DNA of 37,937 nucleotides, from the NCBI GenBank assembly GCA_021851065.1, contig JAJZJQ010000014.1, forward strand, positions 1 to 37,937, in the 5' to 3' direction. Below, piece after piece: positions 15,981-24,167 of this stretch. Each line of letters opens with the position of its first letter. Position 1 is the stretch's first letter. The position numbers and the translations under genes are program-made. The notes beneath the pieces were generated by a model, which saw nothing but the letters and a program-made list of their open reading frames with translations, made no database searches and was not told where the DNA came from. The stretch comes from Microcaldota archaeon (GTDB lineage: Archaea; Micrarchaeota; Micrarchaeia; Micrarchaeales; CABMGC01).

Positions 15981-16643
15981 CCTGCATTCCTCTCGCTTGG
16001 CTATGCTATCTACGGCAGAATAAAGGCTTCTTGCTTCAATGTCCTGGGATATCTTACGATTGCCTACTATCATGTACGTCCTTTCCTCTGACTGTTCTCC
16101 ATACCTCCAATTCAGAAATACAGTGACGATCCTATCCCTCGATATCCCCAGTGGCTTTAGGGTTTCATGATAATAATTCTCCAGCGCCTCAAGATCAGTG
16201 AACTTGTCACCTACAATATACACTTTGAGTGACCTTGGGTTAAGTCTGAAATGGCCAACTACCTGTTCCACGAGCCCTGCCTTTGGTTTCCTGCAACTGC
16301 ATCTGTCTTCAACTGTATGCGGGCATACCTTTACCGTAAAATCAGACCTTCTGATTCCTGCAGCAATCGCCTCATCAATCACCTTCTTGTTTACCCTGGC
16401 CAACTCGGCAACAGATAGAAGCCCTCTCGAAACATCCGGCTGGTTAGTGATTATGCCTACTCTGACCCCCATCTTTCCAAGTTTCTGCATTGCCCTATGC
16501 AGTCCAGGCACAGGTTTAAAATTCGCAAGGCCGTGCATGCCAGCCGGCATGTTCTTGCACAGTACCCCGTCTCTGTCCAGCAGAACCAGAACTTCAGCAT
16601 CACCGGGCGCACTTTCATTCCCGGAGTTTCCATAATGCCTCAT
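15975..16643 (-). CDS. gmhB: D,D-heptose 1,7-bisphosphate phosphatase GmhB
   Basis: Third step: removal of the 7-phosphate to give heptose 1-phosphate. From the ATG at 16643 it has about 222 residues; the longer frame (to 16706) runs past a TATA box at leaderless distance and overlaps the next gene. HAD motifs: LLDRDGV with D23 and D25, ITNQPDVSRG, and the later GDKFTD. The zinc loop CPH...CSCRKP (C-x-H and C-x-C) is diagnostic for GmhB. It is encoded opposite to the rest of the pathway and ends into hddA. Confidence 0.88.
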   Translation of the reverse strand: MRHYGNSGNESAPGDAEVLVLLDRDGVLCKNMPAGMHGLANFKPVPGLHRAMQKLGKMGVRVGIITNQPDVSRGLLSVAELARVNKKVIDEAIAAGIRRSDFTVKVCPHTVEDRCSCRKPKAGLVEQVVGHFRLNPRSLKVYIVGDKFTDLEALENYYHETLKPLGISRDRIVTVFLNWRYGEQSEERTYMIVGNRKISQDIEARSLYSAVDSIAKREECRL

Positions 16644-16656
16644 ATAATCAATAATG

Positions 16657-16682
16657 TTATTAAGACTAGATAGGTAATAAAT
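16657..16682. promoter_or_regulatory. Divergent promoter between gmhB and the SDR gene
   Basis: GGTAATAAAT at 16673-16682 reads ATTTATTACC on the minus strand, about 30 bases before the gmhB ATG. TTATTAAG at 16657-16664 is a weaker plus-strand candidate for the SDR gene at 16697. Confidence 0.35.
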
Positions 16683-16696
16683 CCCTAGGCGTATGC

Positions 16697-17689
16697 ATGA
16701 CAACACTTAGCGGCAAGAACATAATAGTTACAGGTGGTGCAGGATTCATCGGTAGCACGCTGGTAGACCGGCTGTGCACCAACAACAAGATACTGGTTGT
16801 AGACAATATGCACACGGGCTCAATAGGGAACCTCTCCAAGGCAATGAAATCCGGCAATGTGACCCTGAAAAGGTCATCATCTGCAGATATCTCAAAACCA
16901 AGGTTCGATGCCGATATTGTATACCATCTGGGCATGTACTCATCGACCCCTATGTACAAGAAAGACCCCAGGCTTCTGGGCAAAGTCGCAAGCGACATGA
17001 TAAATGTACTGGAATACGTACGCGAGCATCGTGTGCCACTTGTATTTGCATCAACCTCGTCAATATACAACGGCGTGAAGCCTCCTCACAGAGAGGATGC
17101 GCAGTACAAGGTTACCGACTACTACACCGAGGGGCGCATATTTGCAGAGCGTGCATCAGAGCTCTATGGCTTGCTTTACGACTCCGATATAGCTGCCATG
17201 AGGTTCTTTTCCGTGTACGGTCCAAAGGAGAGGGCCAAGCGGGAGTACGCAAACCTTATCTCCCAGTTCATGTGGCTAATGGAGAAGGGCCACAGGCCTG
17301 TGATATATGGCGACGGCACTCAGAAGCGCGATTTCATACACGTAGATGATGTGGTTGAGGCCTTGGTGAGAGCTCATGCCGTAAAGGGCTTTAAGGTATA
17401 CAATGTGGGCACAGGCAGCAGCCATACTGTCAATAGCATGGTTGGGGTGCTAAACGAGAAACTCGGCACCGCCATAAAGCCAAAATACATAAAGATGCCC
17501 ATAAGCAATTACGTGCGCGAGACGCTGGCTGACACATCCAAGGCAAAAAGAGAGCTTGGGTTCAGTGCACGGATACCACTGGACAAGGGGATATCGATGC
17601 TTACAGGCAGCAAGAGCGCAGGTCGAAGACAGGGCGATCCAAATTCCCATACACTTCTCAAAAGAACTACAAAGCCGATAATAACATGA
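16697..17689 (+). CDS. Extended-SDR NAD-dependent sugar epimerase/dehydratase
   Basis: 330 residues. The nucleotide motif TGGAGFIG is near the start and the SDR body continues with VYHLGMYSS, FASTSSIYNG, RFFSVYGP and DFIHVDDV, as in UDP-glucose 4-epimerase-type enzymes. Oddly, the usual Y-x-x-x-K catalytic pair reads Y143-T-E-G-R147 (YYTEGRIFAE), with Arg in place of Lys. The other key residue, Ser in the STSS segment, is present. The stop overlaps the start of the FkbM gene (ATGA). Substrate unknown; activity could be altered. The last 30 residues are basic and not SDR-like. Confidence 0.8.
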   Translation: MTTLSGKNIIVTGGAGFIGSTLVDRLCTNNKILVVDNMHTGSIGNLSKAMKSGNVTLKRSSSADISKPRFDADIVYHLGMYSSTPMYKKDPRLLGKVASDMINVLEYVREHRVPLVFASTSSIYNGVKPPHREDAQYKVTDYYTEGRIFAERASELYGLLYDSDIAAMRFFSVYGPKERAKREYANLISQFMWLMEKGHRPVIYGDGTQKRDFIHVDDVVEALVRAHAVKGFKVYNVGTGSSHTVNSMVGVLNEKLGTAIKPKYIKMPISNYVRETLADTSKAKRELGFSARIPLDKGISMLTGSKSAGRRQGDPNSHTLLKRTTKPIIT

Positions 17690-18480
17690 CAACTTCGCAC
17701 GATAACTCGAGTAAAAGGAAGCTCTACAGGTATGCTTACAAAATAGGCAGCATGACTGGCATAGGCCGCTTCACATTAGTTAAGAAGATACGCAAGATGC
17801 TTCTAGGCGGTAACAATGAAGCCGCATACTTTCCAGACCTGAATTGTTTCATGTATAGTGACGAGTTTGATACTGGCGATATTCATGTGGGCACACCATA
17901 TGAGCCAGCAGTAATGCGTACTCTCAAATCCATAATCAAACCAAATGACATCTGCCTCGATCTTGGCGCGAATGTGGGGATATACGCGGTACTCTTCGGC
18001 TTACACACCGCACATACTTATGCATTCGAGCCTGCATCAAGGACCTATGCAGTCCTCCAGCACAATATACAGCTCAACAACCTCGAATCAAAGGTGACAG
18101 CGAATTGTGCTGCCGTATCTAACAGTTCCAAGAAATTGAACCTGAATATAAGTTATTACAGTTCAGCGAGCAGCAGCTTTGTTCAGGAGGCAGAAGGAAC
18201 TGAGACTGTAGATTGTGTAAGACTTGATGACTATTTCAAGGGAAAGAAGTATCCCACCGTGATAAAAATGGACGTCGAGGGTTGGGAGAGCGAAGCCATC
18301 GAAGGGGGGCGTCAGGTATTCGCATCAGCCTCTCACATCATCTTCGAGAATAACGAGAAGCTCCTGAAGAAGAGAGGCCGCTCGTTCACCACAGTCCCAG
18401 GAGAATTTGCTTCAATGGGATTCGAGATAGAGGCCATAGACAGTCTCAACATGCACGCTTATAAGAAAAAGGAGGGATAA
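17686..18480 (+). CDS. FkbM-family methyltransferase
   Basis: 264 residues. SAM-binding motif CLDLGANVGIYA (90-101), then the acidic-loop FEP, and VIKMDVEGWESEAIEGG, the late FkbM signature. The family mainly O-methylates sugars or polyketides; in a glycan locus, methylation of a sugar hydroxyl is likely. The N-terminal 70 residues, with YRYAYKIGSMTGIG, are outside the core. It is coupled to the upstream SDR and followed directly by a small membrane peptide. Confidence 0.85.
   Translation: MTTSHDNSSKRKLYRYAYKIGSMTGIGRFTLVKKIRKMLLGGNNEAAYFPDLNCFMYSDEFDTGDIHVGTPYEPAVMRTLKSIIKPNDICLDLGANVGIYAVLFGLHTAHTYAFEPASRTYAVLQHNIQLNNLESKVTANCAAVSNSSKKLNLNISYYSSASSSFVQEAEGTETVDCVRLDDYFKGKKYPTVIKMDVEGWESEAIEGGRQVFASASHIIFENNEKLLKKRGRSFTTVPGEFASMGFEIEAIDSLNMHAYKKKEG
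18471..18476 (+). promoter_or_regulatory. Strong Shine-Dalgarno before the 42-residue peptide
   Basis: GGAGGG lies 5 bases before the ATG at 18482, at ideal spacing, within the end of the fkbM gene. It supports translation of the small frame. Confidence 0.55.
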
Positions 18481-18481
18481 G

Positions 18482-18610
18482 ATGGACAAGGCTAGATTAT
18501 GGCATTTTATAGCTGCATTTTTATTCTTCTCGATAGCTTATGCCTGCTTCATCACCATCCAAATCGACTTCTTGGCATGCTATTCATTGCCAGACGCTAT
18601 AAGGGGGTAG
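18482..18610 (+). CDS. Small single-pass membrane peptide (42 aa)
   Basis: 42 codons, too short to be found by ordinary cut-offs. The ATG follows a GGAGGG Shine-Dalgarno, and the TAG is followed after one base by the ATG of the nucleotidyltransferase. The sequence starts MDKARLWHF and has a hydrophobic run IAAFLFFSIAYACFITIQIDFL (about 10-31), consistent with one membrane helix, then two Cys. I do not recognise it. Tight spacing on both sides suggests a real operon member, perhaps a membrane anchor or regulator of the glycan machinery. Confidence 0.55.
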   Translation: MDKARLWHFIAAFLFFSIAYACFITIQIDFLACYSLPDAIRG

Positions 18611-18611
18611 C

Positions 18612-19298
18612 ATGAAAGCCCTGATACTTGCAGGCGGGATGGGAAAGAGACTACGCCCTCTGACCAACAGCATTCCAAAACCCATGGTCAAAGTAGGCGG
18701 CAAGCCAATAATATTCTGGCAGATACGGTGGCTAATGGCAAATGGCATAGACCGATTCGTGCTTCTTGGGGGATACCGTGCAAGCAAACTCGTTTCGTAC
18801 ATAAAGTCAATGGGCATGTCCGGCAGCTTCGAGTTCTCAATAGAAGACAGGCAGCTAGGCAGCGCAGGCGCCATATCAAACGCACGCAAATTTGTTGAGC
18901 ACGAGAAGGAGTTCCTTATAGTTAACGGCGACAATATCACCGACCTGAATATTGCAAGGCTCAGGCTAAATGGGAGGGAGCTCGCATGCCTTGCAGTTGT
19001 ACCGTATCGCAGCAGCAAGAGCCTTGTGTCAATAAAGAATCGCAGGATAATCGGATTCGAGGACAGGCCCTTTATTGGCGGATACTGGTATAACGCAGGC
19101 GTGCTGCTTATGGGCTCTAAAGCACTCAAGTCTCTTCCAGGATCCGGAAGGCTTGAGGAAGACGTATTTCCAAAACTTGCCAGCGGCGGAAGGCTCTCAT
19201 GCGCAAAATTCACCGGATCCTATTTCAATTCCATAGACTCGATAAAGGACGCCGAGGAAGTTGACAAGGATATCAGGTCGGGGAAAGTAAGACTGTGA
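18612..19298 (+). CDS. hddC: Sugar-1-phosphate nucleotidyltransferase, probable heptose guanylyltransferase HddC
   Basis: 228 residues, like bacterial HddC (about 230). The start LILAGGMGKRLRPLT is the pyrophosphorylase signature, KPMVKVGGKPI holds the sugar-phosphate Lys, and VNGDNITD holds the metal Asp. Short nucleotidyltransferases of this kind also activate glucose or mannose, so the donor (GTP) and sugar (heptose 1-phosphate) are inferred from gmhA, hddA and gmhB nearby. If right, it completes GDP-D-glycero-alpha-D-manno-heptose synthesis. Confidence 0.72.
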   Translation: MKALILAGGMGKRLRPLTNSIPKPMVKVGGKPIIFWQIRWLMANGIDRFVLLGGYRASKLVSYIKSMGMSGSFEFSIEDRQLGSAGAISNARKFVEHEKEFLIVNGDNITDLNIARLRLNGRELACLAVVPYRSSKSLVSIKNRRIIGFEDRPFIGGYWYNAGVLLMGSKALKSLPGSGRLEEDVFPKLASGGRLSCAKFTGSYFNSIDSIKDAEEVDKDIRSGKVRL

Positions 19299-19447
19299 GA
19301 ATACTGCCAGTTTCTTGATCCATCTGTCCTGATGCCATTGTACACATGCCAAAGCACCATTTCAATCATGCACCAGATGCATTTCCCTAATCCGCGACAG
19401 CAAGGTTATTATATTCTTAACGCATAGCCACAGTTAGTTGTGATTAT

Positions 19448-20443
19448 ATGAAGGCCGAATTCGGAGAAACTGAGGAGGCACAGCTTGCCAAGCTCGGAAA
19501 GGGCACCAGCGTCCTCATAACAGGGGGCTCAGGCTATCTTGGATCTATACTGACAGAGATGCTGATAGAGCGCGGTTTTAGCGTTACTGTTGTGGACAAC
19601 CTATCCTACGCACAAAATACACTATTCAACCTCTTCTCGAATGACAGATTGCACTTCGTATACGGCGATGTCACAAACGAGAAATTCATGCAGAAGGTTA
19701 TGGATGGCAGCAAGTACGACTTCATAATCCCTCTTGCTGCGATAGTGGGATTCCCTGTGTCGGAGCAAAAACCCGAGGTGACATGGCTGATAAACTACAA
19801 TTCAATTCTGACCCTGCTAAAAAGCAGGAAGCCTGGGCAGAGGATGATATTCCCTACTACAAACAGCGGATATGGCACAACAGACGGCAAGACTGAATGT
19901 ACAGAAGACAGCCCCCTGACTCCCATCTCAACCTACGGAAAGAGCAAGGTGGCTGCAGAGAAGGCCATACTCGAAGCCGGGGATTCCGTATGTTTTAGGC
20001 TTGCCACTCTGTTTGGCTTCTCTCCAAGGATGCGCACGGATCTGCTCGTCAACAACTTCGTTAACAAGGCTGTCAGCGACAAGACTATAGTGCTGTTCGA
20101 GAGGACCTTCAAGAGAAATTTCCTTCACGTAAGGGATGCTGCGCGAGCCTTCCTATGGACGATGCTAAACTGGGAGAGGATGAACGGCAAGACATACAAT
20201 GTCGGCCATCCGGACTACAACATCACCAAGGAAGAGCTATGCAATATGATAAAAGAGAAAGTTCCCGATCTCAACATCTTCTATTCGGAGATTGGCCAGG
20301 ATCCTGACAAGCGCAACTATGTCGTTTCCAACGCGCGCATACTAGCAACAGGATTCACCTTTAATTACGACCTAAAGGAAGGGATTGCTGAGCTTGCGCG
20401 CGGCTACGAGGCCCTGCGCGATTACAGGTTCAAGAACTACTAG
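19448..20443 (+). CDS. Extended-SDR sugar-nucleotide epimerase/dehydratase
   Basis: 331 residues, with about 18 extra N-terminal residues before VLITGGSGYLGS (22-33). PTTNSGYG (136-143) and the catalytic pair Y163/K167 in TYGKSK are intact, and NFLHVRDAARAFL follows. The substrate group cannot be decided: C4-epimerase and C4-reductase folds look alike, and the TNS segment differs from the T-D/S-E triad of 4,6-dehydratases. It has its own promoter region: AT-rich TTATTATATTC about 40 bases before the start. It is followed 26 bases on by a GT2 gene. Confidence 0.82.
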   Translation: MKAEFGETEEAQLAKLGKGTSVLITGGSGYLGSILTEMLIERGFSVTVVDNLSYAQNTLFNLFSNDRLHFVYGDVTNEKFMQKVMDGSKYDFIIPLAAIVGFPVSEQKPEVTWLINYNSILTLLKSRKPGQRMIFPTTNSGYGTTDGKTECTEDSPLTPISTYGKSKVAAEKAILEAGDSVCFRLATLFGFSPRMRTDLLVNNFVNKAVSDKTIVLFERTFKRNFLHVRDAARAFLWTMLNWERMNGKTYNVGHPDYNITKEELCNMIKEKVPDLNIFYSEIGQDPDKRNYVVSNARILATGFTFNYDLKEGIAELARGYEALRDYRFKNY

Positions 20444-20469
20444 ACGAGCACAAGTCAATCTGAAGTGGC

Positions 20470-21429
20470 ATGATGAAAGGTTACCCAAAAGTAGTCGCTG
20501 CAATATTGAACTGGAATGGCATTGCTATAGAATACGAGGGCAAGCCGATACTCAAGACGTGCATCAAATCCCTGATGAAGGTTGACTATCCCAACCTTGA
20601 ATTCGTCTTTGTTGATGCTAGCAGCAGTGACGGCTCCATGGGGTATGTTCGCAAAAATTTTCCCGATATCCCTGCAAAGACGGCTCTGGACGAGGGAAGC
20701 GCGTCCTTGCAGAATAACGGGATAAAATTCGCATTGAATAAATATCCCGATGCAGAATATGTGCTGCTAGTCACCAACGACATGGTGTTCAACGACGGCC
20801 TCTGGCTCAAAAAGATGGCGGATGCGGCTGAAAAGGACGGATCCATAGGCATGGTTAACTGCAGGCTTAGGTACCCCAACGGCCAGATCCAGCATGGCGG
20901 CACCAAGCTGTCTGCAATCGGGGTGATAATGATAAAGGACAGGGAATTAAGCAGTACCTCGAGATACCAGGACATTGCATGCTCATCATTGGCCCTAATG
21001 AAAAAGGAGGCGCTGCTTAAGGTGGGCTGTTTCGATGAGATCTACTCGCCTTTCAGCTGGGAGGACATCGACCTCTCCTCCAGGCTACGGCGTAACGGGT
21101 ACAAGCTGTATTACGTCGGGAATACAAACATCACCCATCTAGAATCGTATTCCACCCTCAATAGAAAAGTAAAGAAGAAATGGACGCCAAGCGACATAGA
21201 GTTTTGCATGCGCAGGAATGCATACATGTGCTATCTGAGGTATGCAAGGGGCACGCTCCCATTTTATTTCGCTACCGATGTGCTGTCTGATTTCGTAAGC
21301 TTCAAAAACGACAAGTTGGCAATAAGGCCAAACATCTGGTCCAGGCTCAGAATGCAGGCTCCGGCTATCAGGGAGGCCGTAAATCTATATAAAAAGAACA
21401 AAATAATGAAAGTTAACGGTCGATATTAA
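20470..21429 (+). CDS. Glycosyltransferase family 2 (rhamnosyltransferase-like)
   Basis: 319 residues with a double Met start. VVAAILNWNG opens the GT-A fold, TNDMVF carries the metal-binding acid, and FSWEDIDLSSRLRRNGYKLYYVGN is the ED-motif region typical of family 2 transferases resembling rhamnosyltransferases. The C-terminus is basic (KKNKIMKVNGRY) and may touch the membrane. It starts 26 bases after the upstream SDR and lies 18 bases before the RmlC-like gene. Confidence 0.86.
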   Translation: MMKGYPKVVAAILNWNGIAIEYEGKPILKTCIKSLMKVDYPNLEFVFVDASSSDGSMGYVRKNFPDIPAKTALDEGSASLQNNGIKFALNKYPDAEYVLLVTNDMVFNDGLWLKKMADAAEKDGSIGMVNCRLRYPNGQIQHGGTKLSAIGVIMIKDRELSSTSRYQDIACSSLALMKKEALLKVGCFDEIYSPFSWEDIDLSSRLRRNGYKLYYVGNTNITHLESYSTLNRKVKKKWTPSDIEFCMRRNAYMCYLRYARGTLPFYFATDVLSDFVSFKNDKLAIRPNIWSRLRMQAPAIREAVNLYKKNKIMKVNGRY

Positions 21430-21447
21430 ATTATCCGGTGTACAAAA

Positions 21448-21993
21448 ATGGCGCACAAGTTCACTGACATTGGAATGGGGGTTATCCTAATACAGAATGA
21501 CCTATACGAGGACGATAGGGGATTTATGGCCGAATGGTACAATAAAGACATATTCTTCAGTAACGGCATAACAAACAACTTTGTCCAGCATAAGTCTTCC
21601 AGGTCCAAAAAAGGCGTTCTGAGGGGATTCCATTTCCAGCAGCATCCATACGAGCAGGCAAAAATAATACGTTGCCTGTCAGGTGAGATATTCAATGTAG
21701 TTGTGGACGTGCGCAAAGAATCTGCAACTTTCAAGAAACACGTTGAGATAAATCTGAAAGGAGACGGAAAGAGCGCACTATTTCTGCCCAAAGGCTTTGC
21801 AAATGGATTTATCGTAACTAGCAATGAAGATGCAATAATCCTGTATTATATCGATGGGGAATGGGCTCCTGGCAAGGAACGCGGGATTATCTGGGACGAC
21901 CCCGACCTTGCCATCAAATGGCCCATGGTTCCATCAACCATATCAAAAAAGGACGCGCAGCTGCCCAAAATAAATGACATAAAGTGGGAATAA
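21448..21993 (+). CDS. rfbC: RmlC-like NDP-4-keto-sugar 3,5-epimerase
   Basis: 181 residues, cupin fold. H62 in GVLRGFHFQ, K72, Y133 in ILYYIDGEW and D151 in WDDPDLAIKWP match the RmlC active site. One conserved phrase differs: GFAHGF reads GFANGF, so the His (residue 119) is Asn. The substrate in this locus may be a 4-keto heptose or deoxyhexose rather than dTDP-4-keto-rhamnose; no RmlA or RmlB partner is seen, although a 4,6-dehydratase gene lies at 30838. The stop overlaps the start of the RmlD-like gene (TAATG). Confidence 0.85.
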   Translation: MAHKFTDIGMGVILIQNDLYEDDRGFMAEWYNKDIFFSNGITNNFVQHKSSRSKKGVLRGFHFQQHPYEQAKIIRCLSGEIFNVVVDVRKESATFKKHVEINLKGDGKSALFLPKGFANGFIVTSNEDAIILYYIDGEWAPGKERGIIWDDPDLAIKWPMVPSTISKKDAQLPKINDIKWE

Positions 21994-22880
21994 TGGAAAA
22001 GATGCTCATAATAGGTGCCAACGGCCTTCTTGGCTCAAAGGCGTTTGAGATAGGCAGCTCATCGTATAAGGTATACGGCACGTACAGCAAGAACCATTCC
22101 AGAGACCTCACGCAGCTTGATGCTACTGACAAAGCCGCCGTGTCAAAGCTAATCGGCAGGGTAAAACCCGATCTGGTACTCGACACGCACGCCCTAAACA
22201 ACTTGGATTACTGCGAGTCGCACAGGGACCTGGCCTGGGAAATAAACGTTGATGGCTCAAGGAACATAGCACAGGAATGCCAGGCAGTCGGTGCCAAGTA
22301 CATATTTATCTCCTCCGACTACGTCTTCGATGGCAGAAAGCCAATATACACTGAAAACGACAAGCCCAACCCTCTAAACTACTACGGCAAAACAAAATGG
22401 GCTACAGAAGAGGTGCTAAAAGTGCTAGATATAGATATGATAGCCATACGGACCTCGGCAATCTACGGGGCAGTGAGCAGCACAGGAAAACAGAGCTTTG
22501 TACAGTGGCTTATAGAAAGCCTGGGAAAAGGCTCCAGGGTTGATATAATCTCCGATATGTTCAACAGCCCAACATTAAACAGCGATATAGTGTATGCCGC
22601 ATTAAGGCTGTATGGGTCTGACTCAAATGGCATATTCCATGTGGTCGGCGGAGACAACATCTCCAAATACGAATTCGCTATGCACATAAGCGAGGAATTC
22701 GACCTTGACAGCAGCCTAATAAATCCGGTAAAGATGTCACAGCTGTACAAAGACTCAATAAGGCCAAAGAAGATCAACCTGTCCACTGTCAAGCTCAAGA
22801 AACTTACCGGCCAAGTGCCAGTTGGTGTAAACGAAGGACTCAGGCTGCTGCACCACGACATAGATGCACGCAAGGTATAG
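21993..22880 (+). CDS. rfbD: RmlD-like NDP-4-keto-sugar reductase
   Basis: 295 residues from the ATG at 21993, inside the rfbC stop; a GTG at 21984 is rejected. IIGANGLLGS binds NAD(P)H, FISSDYVFDG carries the Ser and Tyr region, and the catalytic pair Y131 and K135 (YYGKTK) is intact. Reduces a 4-keto sugar nucleotide after 3,5-epimerisation, as in deoxy-sugar pathways. It aligns without gaps over residues 1-135 to the gene at 24168, its paralogue. Confidence 0.85.
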   Translation: MEKMLIIGANGLLGSKAFEIGSSSYKVYGTYSKNHSRDLTQLDATDKAAVSKLIGRVKPDLVLDTHALNNLDYCESHRDLAWEINVDGSRNIAQECQAVGAKYIFISSDYVFDGRKPIYTENDKPNPLNYYGKTKWATEEVLKVLDIDMIAIRTSAIYGAVSSTGKQSFVQWLIESLGKGSRVDIISDMFNSPTLNSDIVYAALRLYGSDSNGIFHVVGGDNISKYEFAMHISEEFDLDSSLINPVKMSQLYKDSIRPKKINLSTVKLKKLTGQVPVGVNEGLRLLHHDIDARKV

Positions 22881-22907
22881 CTGCGGCCTCAATGGCAGGA
22901 GCACAGC

Positions 22908-24131
22908 TCATTTCACTAGTTTTACTCGTGGTATGGGCACGATGAAAGATCCCTTATACCCCCGTTTACGGAATGACTTCATTATCCTGCCAGCGACATC
23001 CCAGGAAAGTATAAGGCATGCATCTGGATTGTCCCTAAATACTCTTGATTCATCGACTACCTTTATGTGGGTCCCTGGGGTGTATGTGCCAATCTTGAGC
23101 TGGTTAAGTTCGGTTATATATGCAAGCACGTCGCTGCCAATCCCGCAGTAATTTAGCAGCGTAGATGATTTCATTGGCGCACCTATACCTGCTATAACCT
23201 TGCCATCTTTCCGTAACCTCTGCAACATGCGCCTTAATGCCTCCCTGCTTCTTTTGACTTCATCGGAGAACAGCCTATATGTCTTGATATTCTGCAGCAC
23301 ATCCTCTTTCTTTAGTAGCATGGCAAGCCTTTTGGTCTTTGCAGTGGGGCGGTTCCTTGCATACACCAGTATCGAGCCTCCATACAGGCTGATCTTTTCT
23401 GCATCGTATATGAACAACCCATGCTTTTTGAAAAGATAGTCAAGGGACGAGAGCGAATAATACCTTGCGTGCTCATGGTAGATTGTATCATATTCGCGCC
23501 CATATATCATATTTGGCAAATAATGCGATACACTTACAAACACTGCATCATTTCCGTTGACCAGTTTTGTTACTGTATCAAGAAACTCGTGCACGGTATC
23601 GGTATGTGCCAGCACGTTAAGTGCCATTACGACCTTCATCCTGTTCTTCGTCCTTTTCAGTATGTCAGCTGCAGCCGTCTCGAACTTGCTGTTTATGGTC
23701 TCCACACCCATCTGGTTAGCAAGGCGGCATGGCTCTGGGGCAGGATCTACGCCAAGTACGCTGTTTATGCCATAATCCTTGAACTGTTTTAGCAAGGTTC
23801 CATCGTTCGATCCTATGTCAAGGACGAACTCGCCATCTTTTAGGTTGAATTTTCTTAGTATGCGCCCTGCCAAGCGGTTGAAATATGCGACTCTGTCAGG
23901 GGTTGCGCCGCTAAGGTAATTGAAGCTCTTGCCGAAAACTACGTTAGATGGTGGCACGGAATCAAGCTGCACTAGCTTGCAGTTCCTGCAAAATGTCAAT
24001 TCCATGGGATAAAACTGCTCCCCTACAAACTCATCTTCGGATCTCAAAAATTTGTTGCATAGCGGCTGCATCCCAAGATCCAGTATCGGAACGCAAGAGT
24101 TGCTATTGCATGATTGGCATCTATTTACCAT
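22908..24131 (-). CDS. NDP-sugar C-methyltransferase
   Basis: 407 residues with the three-part layout of C-3 methyltransferases of branched sugars. First, an N-terminal zinc site (C5, C8, C48, C51). Second, the SAM domain with VLDIGSNDGT (103-112) and the catalytic-region YHEHARYY. Third, the C-terminal Methyltransf_14 domain with GIGAPMKSSTLLNYCGI. These enzymes methylate a carbon of a 4-keto NDP-sugar. It lies in opposite orientation to rfbC/rfbD and next to the second RmlD-like gene. It predicts a branched sugar in the glycan. The substrate is unknown. Confidence 0.86.
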   Translation of the reverse strand: MVNRCQSCNSNSCVPILDLGMQPLCNKFLRSEDEFVGEQFYPMELTFCRNCKLVQLDSVPPSNVVFGKSFNYLSGATPDRVAYFNRLAGRILRKFNLKDGEFVLDIGSNDGTLLKQFKDYGINSVLGVDPAPEPCRLANQMGVETINSKFETAAADILKRTKNRMKVVMALNVLAHTDTVHEFLDTVTKLVNGNDAVFVSVSHYLPNMIYGREYDTIYHEHARYYSLSSLDYLFKKHGLFIYDAEKISLYGGSILVYARNRPTAKTKRLAMLLKKEDVLQNIKTYRLFSDEVKRSREALRRMLQRLRKDGKVIAGIGAPMKSSTLLNYCGIGSDVLAYITELNQLKIGTYTPGTHIKVVDESRVFRDNPDACLILSWDVAGRIMKSFRKRGYKGSFIVPIPRVKLVK

Positions 24132-24167
24132 TGTGGCACCAAGTTCGATTATTACTTTCCTAACGAC

